A stretch of 64,000 bases of DNA from Kordia sp965283645. Lineage in GTDB: Bacteria > Bacteroidota > Bacteroidia > Flavobacteriales > Flavobacteriaceae. Below are positions 1 to 9,031 of the stretch, one piece after another. Position numbers and translations under genes: made by a program. The stretch covers positions 806,001 through 870,000 of the forward strand of contig NZ_CBDIPG010000001.1 in assembly GCF_965283645.1 (NCBI RefSeq), written 5' to 3'. Position 1 is the first letter of the stretch, and each line of letters opens with the position of its first letter. The notes beneath the pieces were generated by a model. The model was given only the letters and a program-made list of their open reading frames with translations, was not told the DNA's origin and did no database searches.

Positions 1-942
1 TTCTAATTCAGCGTATACATTAATAATTCCTCCAGCGTTGATTAAAAAGTCAGGTGCATATGCAATTTCTTTTGCACGTAACATAGCTCCGTGTTTTATT
101 TCATCTGCTAATTGGTTGTTAGCCGCACCTGCTATTACTTTTGCTTTTAGCTTGTAAATACTTTCGTCATTTATAGTTGCTCCTAAAGCACAAGGTGCAT
201 ACACATCCATTTCTTCAGCATAAATATCAGCTCCCCTGTAAATTTCGGCTCCGTACGCTTTACTTACTGCTTGCAAACGTTCTTCATTAATATCAGCAAT
301 CACAACTTTTGCGCCTTCGTTAGATAAATGCTCTACTAATGCTTCACCTACATGTCCAATTCCTTGTACGTATACTTTTTTATCTTCTAAAACATCCGAA
401 CCAAATTTATATTTAGCTGCAGCTTTCATTCCCATAAAAACTCCGTATGCAGTAATAGGTGAAGGATTTCCTGCGCCACCTCTTGATTCTGAAATTCCAG
501 TAACATATGGTGTTACGTCTCTAACTAAATCCATATCAACGGTTTCCATTCCGATATCTTCTGCCGTAATGTAACGTCCGCTTAATGAATGTACAAATTC
601 ACCAAACTTTTTCATCAATTCTGGCGTCTTCTGCGTTTTGGCATCACCAATGATTACCGCTTTTCCACCACCAAGGTTTAATCCTGTAATTGCTGACTTA
701 AACGTCATTCCACGTGATAAACGAAGTACATCATTTAAGGCTTCCCACTCGTTATTATATTGCCACATTCGGGTTCCTCCCAAAGCAGGTCCTAAAACTG
801 TGTTATGTATTCCTATTATTGCTTTTAAACCTGTATCTTTGTCATTACAAAAAACAACTTGTTCGTGGTTATCAAAAGATAACTGACCAAATACTGGATC
901 TACCTTGTGTAATTCATTTGTGTGTATAACGTCTGTAACCAT
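1..942 (-). CDS. Leu/Phe/Val/Glu-type amino-acid dehydrogenase (5' part, cut by window edge)
   Basis: NAD-dependent oxidative deamination of a branched-chain or aromatic amino acid is the family role; leucine dehydrogenase is the likeliest member. ATG is at 942 on the minus strand and 314 codons run open to base 1. Translation shows the PALGGTRMW motif near residue 55, the glycine-rich GLNLGGGKA segment holding the catalytic lysine, and the Rossmann fingerprint GIGHVGEAL in the second half. The sequence stops after GGIINVYAELE, so perhaps 50 C-terminal residues lie outside the window. It is divergent from the ABC exporter at 1081. Substrate preference cannot be read from the sequence. Confidence 0.9.
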   Translation of the reverse strand, partial: MVTDVIHTNELHKVDPVFGQLSFDNHEQVVFCNDKDTGLKAIIGIHNTVLGPALGGTRMWQYNNEWEALNDVLRLSRGMTFKSAITGLNLGGGKAVIIGDAKTQKTPELMKKFGEFVHSLSGRYITAEDIGMETVDMDLVRDVTPYVTGISESRGGAGNPSPITAYGVFMGMKAAAKYKFGSDVLEDKKVYVQGIGHVGEALVEHLSNEGAKVVIADINEERLQAVSKAYGAEIYRGADIYAEEMDVYAPCALGATINDESIYKLKAKVIAGAANNQLADEIKHGAMLRAKEIAYAPDFLINAGGIINVYAELE

Positions 943-1080
943 GTATATTATATTTGATTATACTATCTATAAAAAATAGAGTGCAAAAATAGTGATAATT
1001 AAAAATTATGCAATAAACTTGTTGTTAAAATGAATATTTTTCAAAAAAAATTCAAAAAAAACACTTGCTAATATAGGAAA

Positions 1081-2835
1081 ATGAAAGAATTACAATATTT
1101 AAATAAATATTTTGCAAAATATAAAGGACGCTTACTTTTAGGTATATTAATCACCATTATAGCACAAATTTTTGCTCTTTTTGCTCCAAAACTCATTGGA
1201 AATTCCTTAACCGCAGTTGATAAGTACATTCACAAAGAAATTACAGATATTACAATTGTACAAGATGAACTTTTTGTAAATATCTTAATTATTGTTGGAA
1301 CTTCTGTCCTAGCCGCTTTTTTTACATTTTTAATGCGTCAGACTATTATTAATATTTCTCGATATGTAGAATATGATCTAAAAAATGAAGTGTACCAACA
1401 ATATCAAAATCTATCTACCAATTTTTACAAAAAAAATAGAACAGGCGATTTGATGAATCGTATTAGTGAAGATGTTGGAAAAGTACGTATGTATGCTGGT
1501 CCTGCAATTATGTACAGTATTCGTACCATCACATTATTTGCTTGCTTAATTCCTTTAATGTTCATTACAGCGCCAAAAGTTGCAATTTATACCTTAGTTC
1601 CATTGCCTATTTTATCATTCTTAATATACAAATTGAGTAAAGCCATACAGAAACGAAGTACAATTGTGCAACAATTTCTTTCAAAATTATCCACTTTTAC
1701 ACAAGAATCCTTTTCAGGTGTTTCAGTAATTAAAGCTTACGGAATAGAGCCACAAATCAAGCAAACCTTTGATGCAATGGTGATTGAAGGAAAACAAAAA
1801 AACATGGATTTAGTAAAAGTAAATGCATGGTTTTTTCCCATGATGATTTTACTAATTGGTGCCAGTAACATTCTTGTTATTTACATTGGCGGACTGCAAT
1901 ATATTAATGGAGAAATTGAATTTGGTGTCTTGGCAGAATTTATCATGTATGTAACGATGCTTACGTGGCCAGTTGCCACAATTGGCTGGGTAACTTCTAT
2001 TGTGCAACAAGCTGAAGTGTCTCAAAAACGTATCAATGAGTTTTTAGATGTTGTGCCAGAAATTCAAAATCAAATTGCGGAAGCAACGCCAATTATAGGG
2101 AATATTGAGTTCAAAAATGTTTCATTTACGTATGATGATACAAATATTACGGCTTTAAAAGATATTTCTTTTTCGTTAAAATCTGGAGAAACGCTTGCCA
2201 TTATTGGAAAAACAGGTTCTGGTAAAACGACGATTTTAGATTTAATCAGTAGAATGTATGATATTGATAAAGGAAGTATTGAAATTGACGGAAATCCACT
2301 TAAACAGCTAAATTTAAACAGTTTACGAAATTCTATCAGTATTGTTCCGCAAGATGCTTTCCTGTTTTCAGAAACCATAAAAGACAATATTAAATTTGGA
2401 AAAGAAGATGCTTCCGAAGCAGAAGTTATAGAAGCCGCTAAATTTGCATCTGTTCATGAAAATATTATCGGATTCAAAAATGGGTATGATACCATTTTAG
2501 GAGAAAGAGGTGTTACATTAAGTGGTGGACAAAAGCAGCGTGTTTCCATTGCGCGTGCCGTCATAAAAGATCCAAATATATTGTTATTAGACGATTGTTT
2601 GTCAGCTGTAGATACTGAAACTGAGGAAGAAATTTTATCTAATATTGAGCGTGTAACTCAAAATAAAACAACAATTATCGTAAGTCACCGAATTTCTTCT
2701 GCAAAAAATGCAGATAAGATTATCGTATTAGATGACGGTCATATTATTCAAAATGGAAGCTATGACACTCTTATACAGGAAGATGGTTATTTTAAAGAAC
2801 TCTATTTGAAACAACTTTCCGAAAAAGATTTGTAA
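1081..2835 (+). CDS. ABC exporter, fused permease-ATPase (MsbA/MdlB-like)
   Basis: A half-transporter of 584 residues that dimerises in the inner membrane and uses ATP to export a lipid, peptide or drug. The N-terminal half (about 1-320) has six hydrophobic segments. The ATPase half carries Walker A GKTGSGKTT (376-384), signature LSGGQ (480-484) and Walker B ILLLDD. The residue after the Walker B Asp is Asp505 rather than the usual catalytic Glu, as in degenerate sites of heterodimeric exporters, yet no partner half-transporter is nearby. The ATG follows an A-rich leader with no Shine-Dalgarno, normal for this phylum. Substrate is unknown. Confidence 0.9.
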   Translation: MKELQYLNKYFAKYKGRLLLGILITIIAQIFALFAPKLIGNSLTAVDKYIHKEITDITIVQDELFVNILIIVGTSVLAAFFTFLMRQTIINISRYVEYDLKNEVYQQYQNLSTNFYKKNRTGDLMNRISEDVGKVRMYAGPAIMYSIRTITLFACLIPLMFITAPKVAIYTLVPLPILSFLIYKLSKAIQKRSTIVQQFLSKLSTFTQESFSGVSVIKAYGIEPQIKQTFDAMVIEGKQKNMDLVKVNAWFFPMMILLIGASNILVIYIGGLQYINGEIEFGVLAEFIMYVTMLTWPVATIGWVTSIVQQAEVSQKRINEFLDVVPEIQNQIAEATPIIGNIEFKNVSFTYDDTNITALKDISFSLKSGETLAIIGKTGSGKTTILDLISRMYDIDKGSIEIDGNPLKQLNLNSLRNSISIVPQDAFLFSETIKDNIKFGKEDASEAEVIEAAKFASVHENIIGFKNGYDTILGERGVTLSGGQKQRVSIARAVIKDPNILLLDDCLSAVDTETEEEILSNIERVTQNKTTIIVSHRISSAKNADKIIVLDDGHIIQNGSYDTLIQEDGYFKELYLKQLSEKDL

Positions 2836-2914
2836 GATTTTGTTGTTCAGTTAATTTTTTTTTTACATTTTTGAGGGAGATTAACAAACAACTAAATTTT
2901 AGAAAAAAGGGATT

Positions 2915-3295
2915 ATGAGTGAAAAAGAATTATTAGAGAAAGAAGAAATTTTCTCTAAAGTATTGAGGGCAGGAAGGAGAACTTATTTCTTTGATGTCAG
3001 AGCAACCAAAGCTGGCGACTATTACCTAACCATTACTGAAAGCAAAAAGTTTACGAACGACGATGGAACTTTCCATTACAAAAAGCACAAAATTTACTTA
3101 TATAAAGAAGATTTTGCCGCATTTACAGAAATTTTAGGTGAAATGACTTCTTATATTGTAGATGAAAAAGGTGAAGAAGTAATTTCTGAACGTCATCAAA
3201 AAGATTTCAAAAGAGAATATACCACTGGAGAAGATCAAGGCGGAGACGCTGGTACTTCTGAAAACTTTACAGATGTAAATTTTGAAGATATATAA
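2915..3295 (+). CDS. DUF3276 family PUR-alpha-like protein
   Basis: A 126-residue acidic-tailed protein of the DUF3276 family, which adopts the PUR-alpha/Whirly-like fold that binds single-stranded nucleic acid. The conserved core is residues 12-85, with the typical GRRTYFFDVR and DYYLTITESKK stretches and a predicted beta-beta-beta-beta-alpha order. The last 40 residues are charged and low-complexity. The ATG at 2915 follows an AAAAAAGGGATT leader that may act as a weak ribosome-binding site. It sits alone and is followed at once by a strong terminator. The cellular role in Bacteroidota is not established; nucleic-acid binding is inferred from the fold family. Confidence 0.85.
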   Translation: MSEKELLEKEEIFSKVLRAGRRTYFFDVRATKAGDYYLTITESKKFTNDDGTFHYKKHKIYLYKEDFAAFTEILGEMTSYIVDEKGEEVISERHQKDFKREYTTGEDQGGDAGTSENFTDVNFEDI

Positions 3296-3320
3296 CAATT
3301 AACAACCAACCCAAAACCAA

Positions 3321-3362
3321 AAAAAGCCACTTTATGCTATCATAAGTGGCTTTTTGCTTTTT
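3321..3362 (+). terminator. Rho-independent terminator after the DUF3276 gene
   Basis: Hairpin with arms AAAAGCCACTT-TATG and CATA-AGTGGCTTTTT around a CTAT loop, one unpaired T, followed by a T-rich tract. It begins 26 bases after the stop codon of the upstream gene. Confidence 0.85.
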
Positions 3363-3372
3363 ATAAGAAAAC

Positions 3373-3412
3373 TTCAATGTTCAATGTTCAATGTTCAATG
3401 TTCAATGTTCAA
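3373..3412. repeat. Heptamer tandem repeat, unit TTCAATG, 5.7 copies
   Basis: Five exact copies of TTCAATG plus a partial TTCAA, directly behind the terminator and in non-coding DNA. Copy number of such perfect short arrays usually varies by slippage. A second short array (CGATTT, three copies, 3545-3562) lies 130 bases further on, just before the ferredoxin stop codon. Confidence 0.9.
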
Positions 3413-3572
3413 AACTAAAAATTTAACATACGTTTGTTGGTAATAATTCTTTACAAAAAAAGCCACTACATGGACTTATGAATGACTTTTCGTATTTTAT
3501 TTCTCTACTTATCTATTTTCAGAATTCAAATTCAGCTTCAAATTCGATTTCGATTTCGATTTCAGCTTTATT

Positions 3573-3926
3573 TTACCCTTCTGGATGCATAAATGCTTGT
3601 TTTCCTAGTAATTCTTCTTCTGTTTCAACAATATCTTCATCAGGTACACAACAATCTACTGGGCAAACCGCGGCACATTGTGGTTCTTCATGAAATCCTT
3701 TACACTCGGTACACTTATCTGGAGATATATAATAAATTTCGTCAGAAATTGGTTCTTGCGCTTCGTCTGCGTTCACAGCTTTACCATCAGGAAGTACAAC
3801 ACTTCCTTTTAAAGATGTTCCATCAGAATAACGCCAATCGTCAGCTCCTTCGTAAATAGCTGTATTTGGGCACTCTGGCTCGCAAGCGCCGCAATTGATA
3901 CATTCGTCAGTTATAATTATTGCCAT
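3573..3926 (-). CDS. 2[4Fe-4S] ferredoxin
   Basis: A 117-residue dicluster ferredoxin, a soluble low-potential electron carrier. Cluster motif one is C9-x2-C12-x2-C15-x3-C19-P. Motif two is C72-x2-C75-x8-C84-x3-C88-P, with two extra cysteines at 92-93. The widened second motif and the roughly 50-residue insert between the clusters match the YfhL/Alvin-type ferredoxins. The C-terminal tail is acidic. It is divergent from the acyl-CoA reductase gene at 4066, an arrangement I recall as common in flavobacteria, which may hint at a shared redox role. The redox partner is unknown. Confidence 0.93.
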   Translation of the reverse strand: MAIIITDECINCGACEPECPNTAIYEGADDWRYSDGTSLKGSVVLPDGKAVNADEAQEPISDEIYYISPDKCTECKGFHEEPQCAAVCPVDCCVPDEDIVETEEELLGKQAFMHPEG

Positions 3927-4065
3927 TATTTTCTCTTTTCGTTTACAATCTTGTTATCAACTACCACTAATGCGGTAAAAGTTTTATAAATTCGCCAAAA
4001 CTAAATCTTGGTGTTATTATTTATTTTACAAAAATAACGCCAAAACTATTCATAAACAAATTCAG

Positions 4066-5133
4066 ATGGCTTTAGCAGAAAGAATTAACGCTTTTGTAAA
4101 ACTTAGTGCATTTTTAGAACAATTTTCTACGGAAAATCCTCAAAAAGATGAAAAAATTCCTTTTAATGAATTGTTTTTTGATGGAATGTTGCATCAATTG
4201 AAGCTCACAAAAGAGCATAATGGCTGGTTTACCAAAGAAAATATTCAGTTTGCTATCGGAAATTGGGCAAAAGCTTTGCGTAAAGAAAATTTAGAAAATT
4301 GGACAGCAACATATCAATTTGAAAATATTTCTACAAAAAAAGTTGCCATTATTATGGCTGGAAATATTCCGTTAGTTGGTTTTCATGATTTTTTATCGGT
4401 ATTAATTGCTGGTCATGAAGTATTGGTAAAACAGTCTTCTAATGACAAACACCTACTTCCCTACTTAGCCAAATATTTAGAATATATACATCCTGAATTT
4501 AAAGGAAAAATTACATTTACAGATGAAAAATTATCAGAATTTGATGCTGTAATTGCTACAGGAAGTAACAACACGTCTCGTTATTTTGAATACTATTTTA
4601 AAGATAAACCCAATATTATTCGTAAAAACAGAAACTCTGTTGCTATCTTAACAGGAAACGAAACGGAAGATCAACTCATAAGTTTAAGTGATGATATTTT
4701 CACGTATTTTGGGTTGGGTTGCAGAAGTGTTTCCAAATTATTTGTTCCGAAAGGATATAATTTTGAAGCCTTTTTTAAAGGAATGTATGGAAAAAGTGAT
4801 AGTATGAATAGTGCAAAATATGCCAACAACTACGATTACAACAAAGCTGTGTATTTAATGAGTTTGTTTGATATTTTAGAAAACGGCTTCTTAATGATCA
4901 AAGAAGATGAAAAATATGCGTCACCTATTGCAACGGTTTTCTATGAATATTACGAAAATGTAGAAGCACTCCAAGAAAAATTAAGCGCAGACGCAGAAAA
5001 CATACAATGTATTGTAGCTGATTTAGATTTTGAAAATCAAGTGGCTTTTGGGCAAACGCAACATCCTGAATTACACGATTATGCAGATGGTGTTGATACG
5101 CTTCGGTTTCTAACGAATTTAGATGGTAATTGA
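4066..5133 (+). CDS. LuxC-type acyl-CoA reductase
   Basis: A 355-residue protein of the LuxC/acyl-CoA reductase family, which reduces fatty acyl-CoA (or acyl-enzyme) to aldehyde with NADPH. Family landmarks are the central Rossmann-like segment VAIIMAGNIPLVG (around 100-112), the VIATGSNNTSRYFEYYF stretch near 165 and FGLGCRSVSK near 225, which contains the likely catalytic Cys. No luxD/luxE or luciferase genes are nearby, so bioluminescence is not implied. A lipid-related role is more likely. ATG is preceded by an AT-rich divergent promoter region shared with the ferredoxin. Confidence 0.85.
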   Translation: MALAERINAFVKLSAFLEQFSTENPQKDEKIPFNELFFDGMLHQLKLTKEHNGWFTKENIQFAIGNWAKALRKENLENWTATYQFENISTKKVAIIMAGNIPLVGFHDFLSVLIAGHEVLVKQSSNDKHLLPYLAKYLEYIHPEFKGKITFTDEKLSEFDAVIATGSNNTSRYFEYYFKDKPNIIRKNRNSVAILTGNETEDQLISLSDDIFTYFGLGCRSVSKLFVPKGYNFEAFFKGMYGKSDSMNSAKYANNYDYNKAVYLMSLFDILENGFLMIKEDEKYASPIATVFYEYYENVEALQEKLSADAENIQCIVADLDFENQVAFGQTQHPELHDYADGVDTLRFLTNLDGN

Positions 5134-5166
5134 ACAAAATTACCGCTATACAAGTCATAACCAATT

Positions 5167-5907
5167 ATGAAATTCTTTAAAAAAACACGTCAAGTCTTAT
5201 TAAAAGATAACAAACTCGGAAAGTATCTAAGTTATGCCGTTGGCGAAATAATTCTTGTTGTTGTCGGAATTTTAATTGCGTTGCAAATTGACGGTTGGAA
5301 GGCACAACAAGAGGAAAGTCAACATGAATACAACATACTTCAAAACCTATACAGAGACTTATCTGCCACCAAAGACGAATTAGAAAGTGACGTAAAAGCA
5401 AATCAGGCATCAAAATTAAATCTTGAAATTGCGCTAAATCATCTTGATACAAATACGGTGTATACGTCCGCAATGGACACTTTATTTCCTGCCATTGCAA
5501 ATTGGGAAAGTCCGTTACCGACGTTTACTACGTATGAAATTTTCAAAATGGAAGGTATCAGAATTATTAAAAGTAAGGACATAAAAAATGGTGTTATCAA
5601 ATTTCACGAATCCACGCTTGGCTTTATCATAAACGATTACGACAAAGCAGAATGGGCATTATTTGAAAACGTGACAATGCCATTCATCACTGAAAATCTA
5701 AGTTATTTAGAACAAGGTAAAATAATCAGTTTGAAGCCAAATAATTATGCTGAACTTTCAAAAAATCCGCAGTTTCGAAATATACTAACTCTTACAATGG
5801 CAATGCGTAGCAAAGGATTGGCATTTTATGATTCCTCAATAAATGAACTCACGGAATTGCTTCAACTCATAAAAAGTGAAATTGAAAAAAATGGGGATCA
5901 TGAATAA
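5167..5907 (+). CDS. DUF6090 family membrane-anchored protein
   Basis: A 246-residue protein with a basic start, one hydrophobic segment at about residues 20-43 (AVGEIILVVVGILIALQI), then a soluble, mostly helical domain predicted outside the cytoplasm. The segment followed by a tryptophan and charged coil is the hallmark of the DUF6090 family of Bacteroidota, which often occurs in several copies per genome. It starts 33 bases after the acyl-CoA reductase and may be cotranscribed. Function is unknown. It looks like an insertion between the reductase and serC rather than part of their pathway. Confidence 0.8.
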   Translation: MKFFKKTRQVLLKDNKLGKYLSYAVGEIILVVVGILIALQIDGWKAQQEESQHEYNILQNLYRDLSATKDELESDVKANQASKLNLEIALNHLDTNTVYTSAMDTLFPAIANWESPLPTFTTYEIFKMEGIRIIKSKDIKNGVIKFHESTLGFIINDYDKAEWALFENVTMPFITENLSYLEQGKIISLKPNNYAELSKNPQFRNILTLTMAMRSKGLAFYDSSINELTELLQLIKSEIEKNGDHE

Positions 5908-6047
5908 AATACAACTATTAAAAAAGATCAATACCAAATTATGTAGAATGATAAACTAAATATTTAGCATAATCATAACAACAATTCGTTCATAATTTAG
6001 CAACTTTGCATTCAAAATATTCTGATTAACAACACACAACATAAATC

Positions 6048-7112
6048 ATGAAAAAACACAACTTTAGCGCAGGACCATGTATCTTACCGCAAGAAGTATT
6101 ACAAAAAGCTTCTGAAGCCGTTTTAAACTTTAACAATGACAATCTTTCTTTAATTGAAATTTCACACAGAAGTAAGCCTTTTGTAGCTGTTATGGAAAAT
6201 GCACGTAGTTTGGCATTAGAATTATTAGGATTGGAAGGAAAAGGATACAAAGCACTCTTTTTACAAGGTGGCGCAAGTACACAATTTTTAATGACTGCTT
6301 ACAATTTATTAAATACAAAAGCGGCGTACTTAAATACAGGAACTTGGAGTGACAAATCGATTAAAGAAGCCAAACTTTTTGGTGAAGTTGTAGAAGTTGG
6401 TTCATCTAAAGATAAAGGATTTACATACATTCCTAAAGGATTTGAAATTCCTTCAGATGCCGATTATTTCCACTGTACAAGTAACAATACTATTTTTGGA
6501 ACGCAAATGAAAACTTTTCCAGAAACGAATGTTCCTGTAGTTTGCGATATGAGTTCGGATATTTTCTCACGTCAATTAGATTTTTCAAAATTTGATTTAA
6601 TTTACGCTGGAGCGCAGAAAAATATGGGTCCAGCTGGCGCAACGTTAATTGTTGTAAAGGAAGAAATATTAGGAAAAGTAAATCGGGAAATTCCTTCCAT
6701 GTTGAATTATAAAATTCATATTGGAAAAGATAGTATGTTCAATACACCAGCTGTATTTCCAATATATGTTTCAATGTTAACATTAGAATGGTTAAAGAAT
6801 TTAGGTGGAATTGCCGCTATTGAAAAAATAAACGAACAAAAAGCCACGTTGCTTTACAATGAAATAGATAGAAACCCATTATTTAAAGGCGTGGTTGCTA
6901 CTGAAGATAGAAGTCATATGAATGCAACATTCACACTAACTGATGAAGCATTAAAAGAAACCTTCAATACCATGTGGACTGAAGCCGGAATCAACGGACT
7001 AAGCGGACACAGAAGTGTTGGTGGTTATCGTGCTTCCATGTACAACGCTTTACCTTTGGAAAGTGTACAAGTGTTAGTTGACGTAATGCAAGAATTGGAA
7101 AGAAAAGCATAA
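6048..7112 (+). CDS. serC: Phosphoserine aminotransferase
   Basis: A 354-residue PLP enzyme converting 3-phosphohydroxypyruvate and glutamate to phosphoserine and 2-oxoglutarate in serine synthesis, also acting in pyridoxine synthesis in some bacteria. The family start FSAGPCILP is intact. The PLP lysine is Lys191 in the YAGAQKNMGPAG motif, and the C-terminal GHRSVGGYRASMYNA motif for phosphate binding is complete. Length is normal. An upstream CAACTTTGC box at 6001 resembles the -7 element of this phylum. The SerA-type dehydrogenase follows 39 bases later, giving a two-gene serine operon. Confidence 0.97.
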   Translation: MKKHNFSAGPCILPQEVLQKASEAVLNFNNDNLSLIEISHRSKPFVAVMENARSLALELLGLEGKGYKALFLQGGASTQFLMTAYNLLNTKAAYLNTGTWSDKSIKEAKLFGEVVEVGSSKDKGFTYIPKGFEIPSDADYFHCTSNNTIFGTQMKTFPETNVPVVCDMSSDIFSRQLDFSKFDLIYAGAQKNMGPAGATLIVVKEEILGKVNREIPSMLNYKIHIGKDSMFNTPAVFPIYVSMLTLEWLKNLGGIAAIEKINEQKATLLYNEIDRNPLFKGVVATEDRSHMNATFTLTDEALKETFNTMWTEAGINGLSGHRSVGGYRASMYNALPLESVQVLVDVMQELERKA

Positions 7113-7151
7113 TCATTCAATTTTTTAATCTTTGAATATTTAAATTAAATT

Positions 7152-8111
7152 ATGAAAATATTAGCAAACGACGGAATCTCGCAAAGTGGAATTGACGCTT
7201 TAGAAAAAGACGGATTCGAAGTTATTACAACCACAGTTGCACAAGAACAATTGATTAATTACATCAATGAGCACCAAATAAACGTATTACTCGTACGAAG
7301 TGCTACCAAAGTTCGTAAAGACATTATTGATGCGTGTAAGAGTCTAAAAATCATTGGTCGTGGTGGCGTTGGTATGGACAATATTGATGTTGAATATGCA
7401 CGATCTAAAGAAGTTCATGTTATCAATACGCCAGCGGCTTCTTCAAGTTCAGTGGCTGAGTTGGTATTTGCACACTTATTTAATGGAGTTCGTTTTGTGT
7501 ACGATTCCAACAGAAACATGCCATTAGAAGGTGATTCTCGTTTTAAAGACTTGAAAAAAGCCTATGCAAAAGGAACTGAATTACGTGGAAAAACACTAGG
7601 AATTATAGGTTTTGGACGTATCGGACGTGAAGTAGCCAAAATTGCTTTAGGTCTTGGTATGAAAGTAATTGCTTCAGACAAATTTATTAGCAAAGCAACC
7701 GTAAAAGTAGATTTTTACAACGGACAATTTATCAATGTAGAAATTGATACAGAACCGATGGAAGACGTTTTACAACATTCGGACTTTATCACATTACATG
7801 TGCCTGCTCAAAAAGGATACATTATTGGAAAGAAAGAATTTGAACTCATGAAAAATGGTGCTGGAATTGTAAATGCGGCGCGTGGCGGCGTTATTGATGA
7901 AGTAGCGTTAATTGATGCCTTAGACAACAACAAATTAGCCTTTGCAGGATTAGACGTTTTTGAAAACGAACCAACGCCAGCTATTAAAGTATTAATGAAT
8001 CCGAACGTATCGTTAACACCACATATTGGTGCGGCAACTAACGAAGCACAAGACCGAATTGGCTTGGAATTAGCCTCACAAATAGCGGCTATTTTGAAAA
8101 CTGAAAAGTAA
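7152..8111 (+). CDS. serA: D-3-phosphoglycerate dehydrogenase-type 2-hydroxyacid dehydrogenase
   Basis: A 319-residue D-2-hydroxyacid dehydrogenase. Position directly behind serC makes it the likely first enzyme of serine synthesis, oxidising 3-phosphoglycerate with NAD. The NAD motif GFGRIG is at residues 153-158. The catalytic residues Arg244 (NAARGG) and His291 (PHIGAAT) are present with a Glu between them. It lacks the C-terminal ACT domain of the roughly 410-residue E. coli enzyme, so serine feedback through ACT is not expected. A strong terminator follows 22 bases after the stop and ends the operon. Confidence 0.92.
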   Translation: MKILANDGISQSGIDALEKDGFEVITTTVAQEQLINYINEHQINVLLVRSATKVRKDIIDACKSLKIIGRGGVGMDNIDVEYARSKEVHVINTPAASSSSVAELVFAHLFNGVRFVYDSNRNMPLEGDSRFKDLKKAYAKGTELRGKTLGIIGFGRIGREVAKIALGLGMKVIASDKFISKATVKVDFYNGQFINVEIDTEPMEDVLQHSDFITLHVPAQKGYIIGKKEFELMKNGAGIVNAARGGVIDEVALIDALDNNKLAFAGLDVFENEPTPAIKVLMNPNVSLTPHIGAATNEAQDRIGLELASQIAAILKTEK

Positions 8112-8133
8112 AATTCTATTCATATACATAACT

Positions 8134-8161
8134 AAAAAGCACTCAAATGAGTGCTTTTTTT
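8134..8161 (+). terminator. Rho-independent terminator of the serC operon
   Basis: AAAAAGCACTCA-AA-TGAGTGCTTTTTT, a perfect stem with a two-base spacer and a T tract. Confidence 0.92.
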
Positions 8162-8303
8162 GTTTTTAATCGAACAAAAAAATCCATTCGTCTGATATTT
8201 ATGCATTTCATGCTGTTCATCTAAAAAATACAGGTGCATCCTTTAAGTCTTGCATAATATCCCTATCTTGTTTTCATATTAACAATAAATATCGTTTAAA
8301 AAA

Positions 8304-8975
8304 ATGTCTGGAATTTTAGATTTATTAAATAGTGATTTGGGAAAACAAATCATTGGAGGAGTGAGTAATGAGGTTGGACAAGATCAAAACAAAACTGCTT
8401 CTGTATTAAGTATGGCGTTGCCTGTACTTATGGGAGCCATGAAAAGAAATGCAAGTACACCTGAAGGTGCTGAAGGATTAAATAACGCTTTATCAAATAA
8501 ACACAACGGAAGTATCTTAGATAACTTAGGAAGTCTATTTGGTGGTGGAGTTGATCAAGAAGTAAAGAATGATGGTGATGGAATTTTACGTCATGTATTA
8601 GGAGACAGAAGATCAAATGTAGAAAATGCAATTAGCAAACAATCTGGTGTAGATGCTTCTTCTATCGGAAACATTTTAAAAGTTGCCGCGCCAATTTTAA
8701 TGGGCGTTTTAGGAAAGCAAAAACAACAACAAAATGTTCAAAGTTCTAGTGGAATTGGTGACTTACTTGGCGGATTGTTAGGTGGCGGATCATCAAATCA
8801 GGCACAACAACAAGGACAACAAAGTTTTATTGAAGCTATTTTAGATGCAGATAATGACGGAAGCGTTATTGATGATATCGCAGGAATGTTCTTCAAAGGA
8901 AATGACAAAACAGGAAACGGAAACAGCGGAGGCGGACTTGGCGGATTACTTGGTGGACTTTTTGGAGGAAAATAA
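8304..8975 (+). CDS. DUF937 (YidB-like) domain protein
   Basis: A 223-residue protein rich in Gly, Asn and Gln. The opening ILDLLNSDLGKQIIGGVSNE and the repeated helical blocks near 20-45 and 115-135 (VLSMALPVLMGAM; ILKVAAPILMGVLG) are the DUF937/YidB signature. A DADNDG motif near residue 183 resembles a short acidic loop. The C-terminus is a Gly-rich run. No signal peptide is seen, so it is probably cytoplasmic. Function of the family is not established. It has its own terminator at 9004. Confidence 0.85.
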   Translation: MSGILDLLNSDLGKQIIGGVSNEVGQDQNKTASVLSMALPVLMGAMKRNASTPEGAEGLNNALSNKHNGSILDNLGSLFGGGVDQEVKNDGDGILRHVLGDRRSNVENAISKQSGVDASSIGNILKVAAPILMGVLGKQKQQQNVQSSSGIGDLLGGLLGGGSSNQAQQQGQQSFIEAILDADNDGSVIDDIAGMFFKGNDKTGNGNSGGGLGGLLGGLFGGK

Positions 8976-9003
8976 TATATCAAAAATATATAATTTAGAA
9001 AAT

Positions 9004-9031
9004 AGCATTCATGAAAGTGGATGCTTTTTTT
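9004..9031 (+). terminator. Rho-independent terminator after the DUF937 gene
   Basis: Stem GCATTCA / TGGATGC with one G-U pair and a six-base loop, followed by seven T residues. Confidence 0.8.

Noticed and set aside
638..929. Two overlapping plus-strand frames of about 70-80 codons
   Set aside because: They lie antisense to the amino-acid dehydrogenase, whose motifs are clear, and have no recognisable motif.
3373..3412. Short repeat array as a CRISPR
   Set aside because: Units are 7 bases with no spacers, and no cas genes are present.
4066..5133. Bioluminescence (lux) locus suggested by the LuxC-type reductase
   Set aside because: No luxA, luxB, luxD or luxE genes are nearby, and non-luminous flavobacteria carry this gene.
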